Part shown: positions 43,913 through 57,492 of the stretch, one piece after another
Position numbering within the stretch: position 1 is the first letter of the stretch
Layout: each line of letters starts with the position of its first letter
NCBI RefSeq assembly: GCF_015477355.1
Contig: NZ_JADLRJ010000002.1
Location: forward strand, 186,001 to 250,000
Reading direction: 5' to 3'
DNA from: Nocardia blacklockiae
GTDB taxonomy: Bacteria > Actinomycetota > Actinomycetes > Mycobacteriales > Mycobacteriaceae
Length of the DNA: 64,000 nt
Translations under genes and position numbers: made by a program
The notes under the pieces: generated by a model
Seen by the model: the letters and a program-made list of their open reading frames with translations, nothing else
Databases searched by the model: none
Told to the model about the DNA's origin: nothing

Positions 43913-45355
43913 CTACGCCGCGCCCGGCTCCAGCGCCGGCAGCGGGTCCTCGTCGGTGATCCGTTCCCACGGCGCCGGATCCGGGAAGTAGTCCTGCAGG
44001 AACCGCGAGACCGAACGCACCCGCTCGGCCTCCGGGACCTCCGGGAAGCTGCCGTCGTTGAGGCAGAAGAAGTCCACCTTGCGCCGCTGCGCCAGCCCGG
44101 ACAGCAACGCCAGGCCGGTGTAGCTGGTGGTGTCGACGTAGCGGACCTTGGCCGCCTCCTGCGGCACCGCCCGGCCGGTCAGCAGGGCGTAGTAGTGGTA
44201 CAGCGAATTCGTCACCGAGATGTCGGTGGCCGCCCGGAACCGGCTCGCGCGGGTGCGCGCGAAGTCGGCCGCGAACTCCCGCTCCATCTCGAGCAGCACG
44301 CTGCGCCGCAGCGGCACCGGCGTGTGCTCGAGGTGGCGGGTGATGACGTGCCCGAACCGCTCGGCCAGCAGCTGCCGATTCACCCGCGCGGCGTTCTCGA
44401 ACCCGCTGCGCCGCTCCGTGTTCCCGCCCGGCCCGATGCGGGTGTCGGCCTCGATGAACCGGCTGACGCCGCCGGGGGTGAAGAACATCGACGGCCGCAC
44501 CGGGCGCGCGAAGAACATGTCGTCGTTGGAGTACAGGAAGTGCTCGGACAGGCCCTCGATGTGCTGCAGCTGGCATTCCACCGCGTGGGAGTTGAACACC
44601 GGCAGCCCGCTGGTGTCGGAGAAGTGGTCCAGCGCGCGCACCACCGTCACCTTCGGGTCGTCGGCCAGCCAGTCCGGCACGCGCGAATCGGTGGCGATGA
44701 AGATGCGGCGGATCCACGGCGCGTTCTTGTGCACCGACCGCAGCGCGTACCGCAGCTCGTCGATCTGGCGGATGCGGGCGTCGGCGTCGTCGCCCTCGCC
44801 GACCACCACCTGCGCCAGCATGCCCGCGCGGCGTGCGCGGAACTCGGGATCGGTGCCGTCGACCCAGGAGTAGACGATGTCGATGTCGAAGCCGACGTCG
44901 GTGGGGTGCGGGGCGAACATGCCGGCCAGCGTGGGCCAGCTGGCGTCGAACAGCAGCACCGTGGTGTGCTCCACGTCCGCAAGGTCGAAGACGTTGCGGG
45001 TCAGCGCGTTCGGGCGCGGGCACTCGACGGTGTCGCCGTGGTACTCCCACAGCTCGAGATCCACGTGGTGGGCCGGGTCCAGGTCGCGGCCGAGCCGGAA
45101 GACGTTGTGCCGCACCTCGTTGCAGGAGAATCCCGCCATCAGGGCCGCGCCCAGCACCCGGCGCAGCTCGCTCCGGCGCGCGGCGTCGACGGCCAGCACC
45201 AGGCCGTGATCGCTGTCGCGTACCAGTAGATAGGGCATTTCCGCGGCCACCAGTTCGGCCCGCAGGTACCGCAGATCGTCGAGCACCGCCGTCGACACCG
45301 CCAGATTGGCCACCGTCGCCGTGCCGAACGCTTCCATCGCGTCGAATTCCGTCAT
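43913..45355 (-). CDS. Stealth-family sugar-phosphate transferase
   Basis: A 480-residue Stealth protein. All four Stealth conserved regions are recognisable: CR1 DIDIVYSWVDGTDPEF, CR2 EHFLYSNDDMFFARPVRPSM, CR3 VITRHLEHTPVPLRRSVLLE, CR4 KVDFFCLNDGSFPEVP. The family transfers sugar-1-phosphates (e.g. in capsule polysaccharide and possibly wall polymer synthesis), with bacterial members linked to surface polysaccharides. The start at 45355 has AGGAG at a good distance; a longer N-terminus from 45418 is less likely. No neighbouring polysaccharide genes are seen, and substrate is unknown. Confidence 0.87.
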   Translation of the reverse strand: MTEFDAMEAFGTATVANLAVSTAVLDDLRYLRAELVAAEMPYLLVRDSDHGLVLAVDAARRSELRRVLGAALMAGFSCNEVRHNVFRLGRDLDPAHHVDLELWEYHGDTVECPRPNALTRNVFDLADVEHTTVLLFDASWPTLAGMFAPHPTDVGFDIDIVYSWVDGTDPEFRARRAGMLAQVVVGEGDDADARIRQIDELRYALRSVHKNAPWIRRIFIATDSRVPDWLADDPKVTVVRALDHFSDTSGLPVFNSHAVECQLQHIEGLSEHFLYSNDDMFFARPVRPSMFFTPGGVSRFIEADTRIGPGGNTERRSGFENAARVNRQLLAERFGHVITRHLEHTPVPLRRSVLLEMEREFAADFARTRASRFRAATDISVTNSLYHYYALLTGRAVPQEAAKVRYVDTTSYTGLALLSGLAQRRKVDFFCLNDGSFPEVPEAERVRSVSRFLQDYFPDPAPWERITDEDPLPALEPGAA

Positions 45356-45807
45356 CACCGTCTCCTGCCTCGAACTCCCGAACCGCGGCTTCCCGAGCGA
45401 AACCGCGGGCACCATCACCCGTCAATGAACAAGTACGCGCGCGCGTACCTCCGCCGGATCCGGCGGAGGCCTACACCAGTGGCGAACGCGTTATAAGAAA
45501 CCCCGGGAGGTGAGACTGGTCGGGAAAGCCGCCCACAGCCGGTACCGGTCAGGTCGGAATCCCATCGCTCTCACCTCACTCGTGTTCGGACGCGCGGACG
45601 CGCCGTGCGGATGTTGCTGCGTTCGACTACACCAGGAATCGGTGAGCGACTCGCTTCACCGGGCGATCATCGACCGGTTACTTGCGTGACCCCGGAAAGA
45701 CGGGGAGCTGTTACGAATGATGCAACCGCCGGTACCCGTTCGTCAATCGCGCACGTCGCAGGTCCCGAGCTGTTTTCACATCCGTAACGGAAAGATGCCG
45801 AACCGTC

Positions 45808-45824
45808 GGTACCCGACGGGTACC
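45808..45824. promoter_or_regulatory. 17-bp palindrome
   Basis: GGTACCCGACGGGTACC, perfect apart from the central base, 183 bases before the PPOX-fold gene start. Shape of a dimeric repressor operator; the protein binding it is unknown. Confidence 0.5.
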
Positions 45825-45841
45825 AGACCTCTTCACAGTGT

Positions 45842-45860
45842 ACAGGTTAGGGTAGGCTCA
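45842..45860. promoter_or_regulatory. IdeR/DtxR-like iron box 3
   Basis: ACAGGTTAGGGTAGGCTCA matches 13 of 19 positions of the iron-box consensus (left part AGGTTAGG exact). It lies 147 bases before the PPOX-fold gene. Confidence 0.45.
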
Positions 45861-46007
45861 CCGTTCGATCGGCGCTCCGGCGGAGCCGCGTGCGCCGTCC
45901 CGGGCGCCTGTCCACCTCCGACCCGGCGAGCAAGCGGCGCAACGGCTTACACTACTGGGTACGCGCGATTCAGCCCGCAGCGCGAGCCGACCGTGAGGTG
46001 ACGAAAT

Positions 46008-46505
46008 ATGGTAGCCGAAGCCCGGGAACGTCAAGAGACCTCGACCGAGCCGCAGGCGGATATGACCGAGCATCCCGAACTGGACGTACTTCCGGAATGG
46101 CCGCGGGACACCATCGGGGTGCTGGTGACCACCGACCCGTCGCCGCACGCCATCCCGGTGTCCTGGCCGGTCCGCGCCGGCGACCACCGAATCCTGTTGA
46201 GTCTCAGGTCCAACCGCGGCTCGCTGGCCCGGCTGCGCAAGCGCCCGGACGTGGCGCTGCTGCTGCTCAGCGGCGACAATGTGGCGCTGTGCGCGCGCGG
46301 CACCGCCCGCGTGGTCGCCGACCCGATGCCCGACGCCGAGGACTACGTGGCCGTCGCCATCGAGGTCGACGTGATCGACGACCACCGCCAGGGCGCGTTC
46401 CTGGTCGCCGCCGGCATCCAGCGCACCGTGCTCGACGAGTCCGAGCTGGAGTACCTGGAATCGCGTGTCGCTACCCTGCACGACATGGCGCAGCACCACA
46501 ATTGA
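46008..46505 (+). CDS. PPOX-fold (split-barrel) flavin/F420-type protein
   Basis: A 165-residue protein of the pyridoxamine-phosphate-oxidase-like split-barrel superfamily. Features: [20 protein letters not shown], the cofactor-binding stretch [20 protein letters not shown], and a strand with [20 protein letters not shown]. Small members bind FMN or F420 and reduce or sense diverse compounds; without structural cues the cofactor is undecided. The N-terminal 20 residues ([16 protein letters not shown]) look like a poorly conserved leader; ATG 46062 is an alternative start. It may be one unit with the gene at 46510 (4-base gap). Confidence 0.8.
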   Translation: MVAEARERQETSTEPQADMTEHPELDVLPEWPRDTIGVLVTTDPSPHAIPVSWPVRAGDHRILLSLRSNRGSLARLRKRPDVALLLLSGDNVALCARGTARVVADPMPDAEDYVAVAIEVDVIDDHRQGAFLVAAGIQRTVLDESELEYLESRVATLHDMAQHHN

Positions 46506-46509
46506 TCCC

Positions 46510-46806
46510 ATGATTGCAGCATTCTCGGTCGCGCCCCTCGGCACCGGAGAGGACGTCGGCCGGGCGGTCGCCGAAGCCGTCCGCGTCGTGCGCGCCAGCG
46601 GCCTCCCCCACGAGACCACGGCCATGTTCACCTCGATCGAGGGCGAATGGGACGAGGTCATGGCCGTCATCAAGCAGGCCACCGACGCCGTCATGGCCAA
46701 CGCCCCGCGGTGCAGCCTGGTGATCAAGGCCGATATCCGGCCGGGGGTCACCGACGGTCTCACCTCGAAGGTCGAGAGCGTGGAGCGCTACCTCGCCGAG
46801 GACTGA
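46510..46806 (+). CDS. MTH1187/YkoF-type thiamine-binding family protein
   Basis: A 98-residue protein of the MTH1187 (DUF77) family, ferredoxin-like fold. [20 protein letters not shown] and [20 protein letters not shown] are the classic motifs; homologues bind thiamine-like compounds or act as subunits of unknown complexes. The ATG at 46510 is the natural start; its product begins IAAFSV like known members. It follows the PPOX-fold gene after 4 bases, so probably co-translated. It converges with mazG, 50 bases apart. Confidence 0.9.
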   Translation: MIAAFSVAPLGTGEDVGRAVAEAVRVVRASGLPHETTAMFTSIEGEWDEVMAVIKQATDAVMANAPRCSLVIKADIRPGVTDGLTSKVESVERYLAED

Positions 46807-46856
46807 GCCTGTGGCGTAGCGACCATCGGTGTCGCTCGCACTCGCGCCCCGCTCGC

Positions 46857-51196
<4,340 letters not shown>

Positions 51197-51260
51197 GAGA
51201 CAGACTCCTGGCGCAGAGAAGCGAATTAGGGCGGCCAACCGAGTCTAGTCACAACAGAAA

Positions 51261-51908
51261 TTACGGTACGTAGCGGCGTAATCGGCGAGCAGCGAACTCG
51301 CGGAAGTACGCCACCTTCTCCTCCGGGACTATCGAGGGGAGCAGGAAGTACCAGACGCGTTCCATGCGGGCGGCCATCTGGTCGATGGAGTCGGTGCCGA
51401 CGGCGGTGATGTGCACGCCCGAGGACATCTCCTGCAGGAGCAGGCCGATGGTCTCCGGGTCCAGGTCCGGCAGCAGGTCGCCCTGGGCGATGGCGCGTTC
51501 GGCCAGCAACCGGTGCGTCTCGCCCCAGGTCTTGGCGATGTTCTCGCCCGTGGCGCCGCGGTAGTCGCCGATCTGGTGGGTCAGTTTCAGCATGGCGCCC
51601 ACCATCGGATCGTTCATGGTGAGGTCGGCGACCACGTAGGTGATGCCGATGCAGGCCTCGAGCGCCGGCACCCGGGGATCGAAGAATCCCTGGCAGGCGC
51701 TCACCAGTCGCTCGTTGCCCTGATCGACCACGGCGCGCGCCAGCTCCTCCTTGGAGCCGAAGTGAAAGTACAAGGCGCCCTTGGTCACATTGGACTGTGC
51801 GATGATCTCGCTCAGGCTCGCGTTCGCGTAGCCCAGCCGCAGGAAGACATCGGCCGCGCCCGCAAGGACGGAATCGCGAGTGATCTCCGCACGCGCTTGC
51901 CTAGCCAT
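51261..51908 (-). CDS. Gamma-butyrolactone-receptor-like TetR regulator (ArpA/ScbR type)
   Basis: A 215-residue TetR-family protein of the ScbR/ArpA group. The start MARQARAEITRDSVLAGAAD, then NASLSEIIAQSNVTKGALYF and HFGSKEELARAVVDQ closely follow the GBL-receptor N-terminus. These proteins bind gamma-butyrolactone-type signals in Streptomyces and repress antibiotic genes; in Mycobacteriales their ligands are mostly unknown. It lies 64 bases upstream of mfd on the same strand, so mfd may be read from its promoter. An 18-bp tandem repeat sits upstream as candidate operator. This gene is absent at this position in M. tuberculosis (from memory). Confidence 0.85.
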   Translation of the reverse strand: MARQARAEITRDSVLAGAADVFLRLGYANASLSEIIAQSNVTKGALYFHFGSKEELARAVVDQGNERLVSACQGFFDPRVPALEACIGITYVVADLTMNDPMVGAMLKLTHQIGDYRGATGENIAKTWGETHRLLAERAIAQGDLLPDLDPETIGLLLQEMSSGVHITAVGTDSIDQMAARMERVWYFLLPSIVPEEKVAYFREFAARRLRRYVP

Positions 51909-51933
51909 CAGATCCGCCTGTCATCAAACCAGC

Positions 51934-51969
51934 CATCCTGAAGTAGACCGACATCCCGAAGTTGACCGA
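51934..51969. repeat. Two tandem 18-bp units upstream of the ScbR-like gene
   Basis: CATCCTGAAGTAGACCGA followed directly by CATCCCGAAGTTGACCGA (16 of 18 identical) and the start of a third (CATC). They lie 26-61 bases before the regulator start; direct repeats of this kind often act as operators. Confidence 0.6.
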
Positions 51970-52125
51970 CATCACAGCTCGAACAGCACTCGAAGGATGG
52001 GTGAACCGTACCACCCGACAGGCCCGAGTCTGCGGAATCGAGCATTCGGACCAGCCTCCTTCGCTAATTTTGGGTTAACCGTCCAGTTCTGCGCGCCGCG
52101 GGCGTTCGCACGGCGCGTCGCGGGG

Positions 52126-52782
52126 CTAGGGCGCCGCCCCGCTGGGCCATTCCGAAGCCAACTGCGGGTCGGCCTCCAGGTGCGTGAGCCCGTTCCAGCA
52201 CAGGTTCACCAGGTGCGCGGCAACCACTTCCTTCGAGGGCTGCCGCTCGTCCAGCCACCAGGTCGCGGCGGTGGCGGCGACCATCCCGACCAGCGCTTGC
52301 GCGTAGAGCGTGGCCAGACTGGTGTCGAACCCGCGCCGCTCGAAATCGCCGCCGAGAATATGCGCCACCTGATTGACCGCCTCGTTCAGCAGACTGGAGT
52401 AGGTGCCCTCCGCCGCCGACACCGGCTGGTCGCGCATCAGGATCCGGAACCCGTCGGTGCGCTCCTCCATGTAGGTCAGCAACGCCAGTGCCACCTGTTC
52501 GAGCCGCACCCGCGAGCGGTTCTGCGTCAGCGAGGAGGTGATCATGTCGAGCAGCGTCGACATCTCCCGGTCGACGACCACCGCGTACAGCCCCTCCTTG
52601 CCCCCGAAGTGCTCGTACACAACGGGTTTGGACACTTGGGCGCGCTGGGCGATCTCCTCGATGGAGGTGGCGTCGTAGCCGCGTTCGGCGAACAGCGCCC
52701 GGCCGATCTCGATCAGCTGCTGCCGCCGCTGGGTTCCGGTCATGCGGGGCCGCGGCGTCCGGCTCGCCTCATTCGAAGACAT
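52126..52782 (-). CDS. TetR-family regulator (Rv1019-like)
   Basis: A 218-residue TetR regulator, matching the conserved gene that precedes mfd in M. tuberculosis (Rv1019). HTH region RALFAERGYDATSIEEIAQR followed by AQVSKPVVYEHFGGKEGLYA. The C-terminal stretch MSTLLDMITSSLTQNRSRVR and ERTDGFRILMRDQP is typical of this group. ATG 52782 (MSSNEASRTP) is preferred to GTG 52842 because GGAGG lies upstream and the extra residues are not homologous. Synteny supports a long-standing local role, target unknown. Confidence 0.87.
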   Translation of the reverse strand: MSSNEASRTPRPRMTGTQRRQQLIEIGRALFAERGYDATSIEEIAQRAQVSKPVVYEHFGGKEGLYAVVVDREMSTLLDMITSSLTQNRSRVRLEQVALALLTYMEERTDGFRILMRDQPVSAAEGTYSSLLNEAVNQVAHILGGDFERRGFDTSLATLYAQALVGMVAATAATWWLDERQPSKEVVAAHLVNLCWNGLTHLEADPQLASEWPSGAAP

Positions 52783-53104
52783 CGATCCCGCCGCCTCCCT
52801 ACGAATCCCGTCGCGACTTGCACCGACAACTCTCTCAGACACCCTTGCCCCCGCGCGCGGCAGCCCCGGAAGATCTTGGGGAATCTCCCAACGCGGCAGC
52901 CGATCTCATTCCCACGGGCTACGATCCCGGCTCCGCGGCGCTACCGGCGTCCCACCGCTTCCGCGCGCCGCCCGACGGTCGCCGCCGGACCCGCGACGCG
53001 TCCGCTCCCGGCGGGCTAGGTGGCTCTTTGGGGCTCGGCATGCGAGGATCATTCCCGCGTGCCGTGACGTGGCGGCGGATGCGTTCGATCCGCCGACGCG
53101 ACAA
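52783..53104. other. Intergenic region (322 bp)
   Basis: Between the Rv1019-like TetR (minus) and tRNA-Gln (plus). Should hold both promoters. Several short frames cross it in the plus direction but none has a ribosome site or normal codon use. No palindrome or repeat stands out. Confidence 0.6.
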
Positions 53105-53175
53105 TCCGCCGTAGTGTAATGGCAGCACCACTGATTTTGGTTCAGTTAGTCCAGGTTCGAGTCCTGGCGGCGGAG
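53105..53175 (+). tRNA. tRNA-Gln (anticodon UUG)
   Basis: Seventy-one nucleotides. Acceptor TCCGCCG/CGGCGGA, anticodon stem ACTGA/TCAGT with loop TTTTGGT (UUG at 34-36), T-arm CCAGG-TTCGAGT-CCTGG, discriminator G. CCA not encoded. It lies 131 bases upstream of glmU, an arrangement shared with mycobacteria. Confidence 0.95.
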
Positions 53176-53305
53176 CTCGGGGGCGCGGTGACCGCAGTCG
53201 GCCGGCACGATGCCCTAAGGTCGATCGGCGGTGCCCGCGGTGACCGAGGACGGAAGTGACCAAGGGACAGCAGCCCACACGATGACAGGCAGCCGAGGGA
53301 GATCC

Positions 53306-54796
53306 ATGCCACAGCAGACCGCCGTCGTCGTTCTCGCAGCCGGTGCCGGAACCCGAATGCGGTCGAAGACTCCGAAGGTTCTCCATTCACTGGCCGGCCG
53401 CAGCATGCTCGCGCACGCGCTGCACGCGGCCAACGAGATCGACCCCTCCTACCTCATCACCGTGATCGGACACGACCGCGACCAGGTCGGCGCCGCGATG
53501 AATTCCGTTGCGGCGGAACTGGGTCGCGAGATCATCCCGGCGGTGCAGGAACAGCAGCTGGGCACCGGCCACGCGGTGCAGTGCGCGCTCTCCGCGCTGC
53601 CGCCCGACTTCGCCGGCGATCTGCTGGTCACCTCCGCCGACGTGCCGCTGCTCGACGGCGACACGCTCGCGGCGCTGCTGGCCGAGCACCGCAGCTATCC
53701 GCAGCGGTCCGCGGTGACGGTGCTGACCTTCGCGCCCGAGGACCCGAACGGCTACGGCCGCATCGTCCGCGACGCCGAGGGCCACGTGCTCGAGATCGTC
53801 GAGCACGCCGACGCCACGCCCGAGCAGGCCGCGCTCACCGAGGTCAATTCGGGTGTCTACGTCTTCGACGCGGCGGTGCTGCGCGCCATGATCGGGCGGC
53901 TCACCACCGCCAACGCCCAGCACGAGCTGTACCTGACCGACGTGCTGAAGCTCGCGCGCGAGGGCGGGCACCCCGTGCACGGCGCGCGACTGGTGGACGC
54001 CAACAAGGTCACCGGCGTGAACGACCGCGTGCAGATGGCCGCGGCCGCCCGCATCTTCAACCGCTACCTGCTCGAGCGCCACATGCGGGCCGGGGTCACC
54101 GTCATCGATCCGGCCACCACGTGGGTGGACGCCGGTGTCCGGATCGGCCGCGACGCGGTGCTGCGGCCGGGCGTGCAGTTGCTGGGCAACACCGTGATCG
54201 GCGAGGACGCCGAGATCGGCCCCGACTCCACCCTCACCGACGTGGTCGTCGGCGACGGCGCCACGGTGGTGCGCACGCACGGTTCGGGCGCGACCATCGG
54301 CCCGTCGGCGACCATCGGGCCGTTCGCGTACCTACGCCCGGGGACCGTGGTCGGCGTCTCCGGCAAGCTCGGAGCCTTCGTCGAGACCAAGAACGCCAGC
54401 ATCGGCGCGCATTCGAAGGTGCCGCACCTGACCTACGTCGGCGACGCGACGATCGGCGAGCACAGCAACATCGGCGCGTCCAGTGTTTTCGTGAACTACG
54501 ACGGGGTGCACAAGCACCACACGGTCGTGGGTTCCCATGTGCGCACCGGGAGTGACACGATGTTCATAGCCCCGGTGACCGTGGGCGACGGCGCGTATTC
54601 GGCAGCGGGTACTGTGCTGCGGAGAAACGTTCCGCCGGGGGCCCTGGCCGTCTCGGGCGGAGCACAGCGCAATATCGAGGGCTGGGTGCAGCGGAAACGT
54701 CCCGGGACCGCTGCGGCGCAGGCGGCGGCCGACGCAATCGCGGCCGGTGACAGGGCGAGTCAAGCAACCGAGCAAAAGGATGGCAACAGAGAGTGA
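53306..54796 (+). CDS. glmU: Bifunctional UDP-N-acetylglucosamine pyrophosphorylase / GlcN-1-P acetyltransferase
   Basis: GlmU, 496 residues, makes UDP-GlcNAc for peptidoglycan and arabinogalactan linker. N-terminal uridylyltransferase domain with [19 protein letters not shown], and [16 protein letters not shown]-terminal left-handed beta-helix acetyltransferase with [60 protein letters not shown]. The ATG at 53306 has GAGGGA upstream; longer frames to 53231 are less plausible. The TGA overlaps the GTG of prs (GTGA). Confidence 0.97.
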   Translation: MPQQTAVVVLAAGAGTRMRSKTPKVLHSLAGRSMLAHALHAANEIDPSYLITVIGHDRDQVGAAMNSVAAELGREIIPAVQEQQLGTGHAVQCALSALPPDFAGDLLVTSADVPLLDGDTLAALLAEHRSYPQRSAVTVLTFAPEDPNGYGRIVRDAEGHVLEIVEHADATPEQAALTEVNSGVYVFDAAVLRAMIGRLTTANAQHELYLTDVLKLAREGGHPVHGARLVDANKVTGVNDRVQMAAAARIFNRYLLERHMRAGVTVIDPATTWVDAGVRIGRDAVLRPGVQLLGNTVIGEDAEIGPDSTLTDVVVGDGATVVRTHGSGATIGPSATIGPFAYLRPGTVVGVSGKLGAFVETKNASIGAHSKVPHLTYVGDATIGEHSNIGASSVFVNYDGVHKHHTVVGSHVRTGSDTMFIAPVTVGDGAYSAAGTVLRRNVPPGALAVSGGAQRNIEGWVQRKRPGTAAAQAAADAIAAGDRASQATEQKDGNRE

Positions 54797-55773
54797 CCGC
54801 GTTCTCGACCGATAATCAGAAGAACCTGATGCTGTTCTCGGGGCGCGCTCACCCCGAGCTGTCCGAGCAGGTAGCCAAGGAACTCGACGTTCCGATCACC
54901 CCGCAAACTGCCCGCGACTTCGCCAATGGCGAGATCTTCGTCCGGTTCGAGGAATCGGTGCGTGGCTCGGACGCCTTCGTGATGCAGGGCTTCCCGGCCC
55001 CGCTCAACGAGTGGCTGATGGAGCATCTCATCATGCTGGACGCGCTCAAGCGCGGTTCGGCCAAGCGGATCACCTCGGTGCTGCCGTTCTATCCCTACGC
55101 CCGGCAGGACAAGAAGCACCGCGGCCGCGAGCCGATCTCGGCCCGCCTGGTCGCCGACCTGCTCAAGACCGCCGGCGCGGACCGCATCATCACCGTCGAC
55201 CTGCACACCGACCAGATCCAGGGCTTCTTCGACGGCCCGGTCGACCACATGCACGCGCTGGTGCAGCTGTCGGAGTACGTGCGCACGCATTACCGCACCG
55301 ACAACGTCACCGTCGTCTCCCCCGACGCGGGCCGCGTGAAGGTCGCCGAGAAGTGGGCCGACTCGCTGGACGGCGCCCCGGTGGCGTTCATCCACAAGAC
55401 CCGCGACCCGCTGGTGCCCAACCAGGTCAAGTCGCACCGCCCGGTCGGTGACGTGGACGGCCGCACCTGCATCCTGATCGACGACATGATCGACACCGGC
55501 GGCACCATCGCCGAGGCCGTGCGCGTGCTGCGCGAGGCCGGCGCCGGCGACGTGGTCATCGCCGCCACCCACGGCGTGCTGTCCAACCCGGCCGCCGAGC
55601 GCCTGTCGGCGTGCGGTGCGCGCGAGGTGATCGTCACCAACACGCTGCCGATCACCGAGGACAAGAAGTTCCCCACGCTGACGGTGCTGTCGATCGCCCC
55701 GCTGCTGGCCCGCACCATTCGCGAGGTCTTCGAGAACGGCTCGGTCACCGGGCTTTTCAACGGTTCCGCCTAG
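54793..55773 (+). CDS. prs: Ribose-phosphate pyrophosphokinase (PRPP synthetase)
   Basis: PRPP synthetase, 326 residues, cytoplasmic, supplies PRPP for nucleotides, His, Trp, NAD and, in Mycobacteriales, decaprenyl-phosphoryl arabinose. Motifs: [77 protein letters not shown] and the PRPP loop [17 protein letters not shown] (about 226-240). GTG start overlapping glmU; the pair is co-translated as in M. tuberculosis (glmU-prsA). Confidence 0.97.
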   Translation: MTAFSTDNQKNLMLFSGRAHPELSEQVAKELDVPITPQTARDFANGEIFVRFEESVRGSDAFVMQGFPAPLNEWLMEHLIMLDALKRGSAKRITSVLPFYPYARQDKKHRGREPISARLVADLLKTAGADRIITVDLHTDQIQGFFDGPVDHMHALVQLSEYVRTHYRTDNVTVVSPDAGRVKVAEKWADSLDGAPVAFIHKTRDPLVPNQVKSHRPVGDVDGRTCILIDDMIDTGGTIAEAVRVLREAGAGDVVIAATHGVLSNPAAERLSACGAREVIVTNTLPITEDKKFPTLTVLSIAPLLARTIREVFENGSVTGLFNGSA

Positions 55774-55833
55774 CAGGAAGGACCCGCGGACCGTGCCGAC
55801 ATGCCCGTGCGAGCGGGCGATAGGTTGGATGTC

Positions 55834-56508
55834 ATGAGCGAGTTCGCGGGTTTCCCGATCGCGGGATTGGACTTCTACGAGGACCTGGAAGCCGACAATT
55901 CGAAGACGTTCTGGGCCGCCAACAAGCACGTCTACGAACTGTCCGTGAAGCAGCCGATGACGGCCCTGATGGCCGAGCTGGAGGCGGATTTCGGCGGCGC
56001 CAAGATCTTCCGGCCCTATCGGGACGTGCGGTTCTCGAAGAACAAGACGCCCTACAAGGATCATCAGGGCGCGATCGTGCACGTCGCGTCCGGGACGGGC
56101 TGGTACGTGCAGATCGGCGCGCCCGGACTGTTCGTGGCCGGCGGCATCTACGCCGGGTCGCCCGCGCAGCTCGCGCGCCTGCGCGCCACGATCGACGACG
56201 AGGTGCGCGGGCCCGAGCTGGAGCGGATCCTCGCCGCGCTGGCGAAGGCCGGATATCCCACGGGCGGTGACCGATTGAAGACCCGGCCCAAGGGCTATCC
56301 GGCCGACCATCCGCGCATCGACCTGCTGCGCCACAAGTCGCTGCTGGTGAGCAAGGAGTTCGGCGCGCCCGACTGGCTGTCGACACCGCGGGCCGCCAAG
56401 GAGATTCGCGAATCCTGGGAGACCATGCGGCCGCTCGTCGAGTGGCTGGGCGCGGTCGTCGGGGGCGAGAGCGAGGCGCCGCCGGCGGGCGGCAAGGGCC
56501 GCCGGTAG
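55834..56508 (+). CDS. DUF2461 family protein
   Basis: A 224-residue protein of the DUF2461 family (TIGR02453-like), function unknown. Features are LDFYEDLEADNSKTFWAANK, FGGAKIFRPYRDVRFSKNKT and PYKDHQGAIVHVASGTGWYV, then LFVAGGIYAGSPAQLARLRA. A short frame from 55801 extends it by 11 residues but the ATG at 55834 gives the family N-terminus. It is 60 bases after prs and converges with egtD, 12 bases between stops. Confidence 0.87.
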   Translation: MSEFAGFPIAGLDFYEDLEADNSKTFWAANKHVYELSVKQPMTALMAELEADFGGAKIFRPYRDVRFSKNKTPYKDHQGAIVHVASGTGWYVQIGAPGLFVAGGIYAGSPAQLARLRATIDDEVRGPELERILAALAKAGYPTGGDRLKTRPKGYPADHPRIDLLRHKSLLVSKEFGAPDWLSTPRAAKEIRESWETMRPLVEWLGAVVGGESEAPPAGGKGRR

Positions 56509-56520
56509 CGCCTCGCCGGT

Positions 56521-57492
56521 TCAGCGGCGGGCGGCCAGCACCAGCGCGAAGCGGTCGTCCGGATCGGTCCACACCTGCTCGGTGTCGAAGCCGCTCGCCG
56601 CCAGTTCGGCCGTCAGACCCGCGGTCCGGAACTTGGCCGAGATCTCCGTGCGCATCTGCTCGCCCGCGGCGAAGCGCACCGTCAGGTCGAGATCGGCGAC
56701 GGTGACGGTCATGTCGCGGGTGGCCTCCAGCCGCATCTCGATCCACTCGTTCGCCGCGTCCCACACGGCCACGTGCCGGAAGCTGTCCGGATCGAAGTCG
56801 GCGCGCAGCCGGGAGTTCAGCACGTGCAGCACATTGCGGTTGAACTCGGCGGTCACGCCCGCGGCGTCGTCGTAGGCGGGCACCAGCACAGCGGGATCGA
56901 TCACCAGGCCCGCGCCGAGCAGCAACTGTTCGCCCGGCTCCAGCACGTCGTGGATGCTCGCGAGGAATTCGGCGCGTTCGGCGGGGACCAAATTTCCGAG
57001 CGTGCCACCCAGGAAGGCGATCATCCGGCGGCCGCCGCGCGGCAGGTTGTGCAGCGTATCGGTGAAATCGCTGACCACCCCGTGCACGGCCAGGCCGGGG
57101 AACTCGGTGACGATCTGCTCGGCGGCCTCCTGCAACGCCGACACCGAGACATCCTGCGGGACATACGTTTTCAATGGCCCCTCGCTGCTCAGCGCGGCGA
57201 GCAGCAGCCTGGTCTTGGCCGCCGAACCCGCGCCGAGTTCGACCAGCACCTCGGCCTGCGCGATCCGGGCCACCTCGCCGACGACGCGCTCCAGCAGAGC
57301 GCGCTCGGTCCGCGTCGGGTAGTACTCCGGCAGCGCGGTGATCCGCTCGAACAGCTCGCTGCCCCGGGCGTCGTAGAACCACTTGGGCGGCAGCGTCTTC
57401 GGAGTGGCGGTGAGCCCGCGCCGGGCATCCGACCGCAGCGCGGCGGTGAGGTCGTCGTCGGTGAGGTGGATTTCCAGCGTCGGTGCGGTCAT
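56521..57492 (-). CDS. egtD: L-histidine N-alpha-methyltransferase EgtD
   Basis: Trimethylates histidine to hercynine, the first step of ergothioneine synthesis. A 323-residue protein of the histidine-specific SAM methyltransferase family. LPPKWFYDARGSELFERITA and LPEYYPTRTERALLERV are the N-terminal signatures, VLVELGAGSAAKTRLLL the SAM loop, and MIAFLGGTLGNLVPAER follows. The ATG at 57492 overlaps the egtC stop (ATGA). Last gene of the egtA-B-C-D unit. Confidence 0.96.
   Translation of the reverse strand: MTAPTLEIHLTDDDLTAALRSDARRGLTATPKTLPPKWFYDARGSELFERITALPEYYPTRTERALLERVVGEVARIAQAEVLVELGAGSAAKTRLLLAALSSEGPLKTYVPQDVSVSALQEAAEQIVTEFPGLAVHGVVSDFTDTLHNLPRGGRRMIAFLGGTLGNLVPAERAEFLASIHDVLEPGEQLLLGAGLVIDPAVLVPAYDDAAGVTAEFNRNVLHVLNSRLRADFDPDSFRHVAVWDAANEWIEMRLEATRDMTVTVADLDLTVRFAAGEQMRTEISAKFRTAGLTAELAASGFDTEQVWTDPDDRFALVLAARR

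Larger units (their letters stand above)
45356..46007. other. Long intergenic region (652 bp) with regulatory elements
   Basis: Between the Stealth gene (minus) and the PPOX-fold gene (plus). It contains a perfect GGTACCCG-A-CGGGTACC palindrome (45808-45824) and an iron-box-like site (45842-45860). Repeated GGTACC/GGTACCCG elements occur at other places too (45540, 45728). I see no supported gene; short frames present lack ribosome sites. Confidence 0.6.

Noticed and set aside
45419-45900. Short plus-strand frames in the long gap after the Stealth gene.
   Set aside because: None has a ribosome site at its start, and their amino acid composition changes abruptly; the palindromic elements explain the region better.
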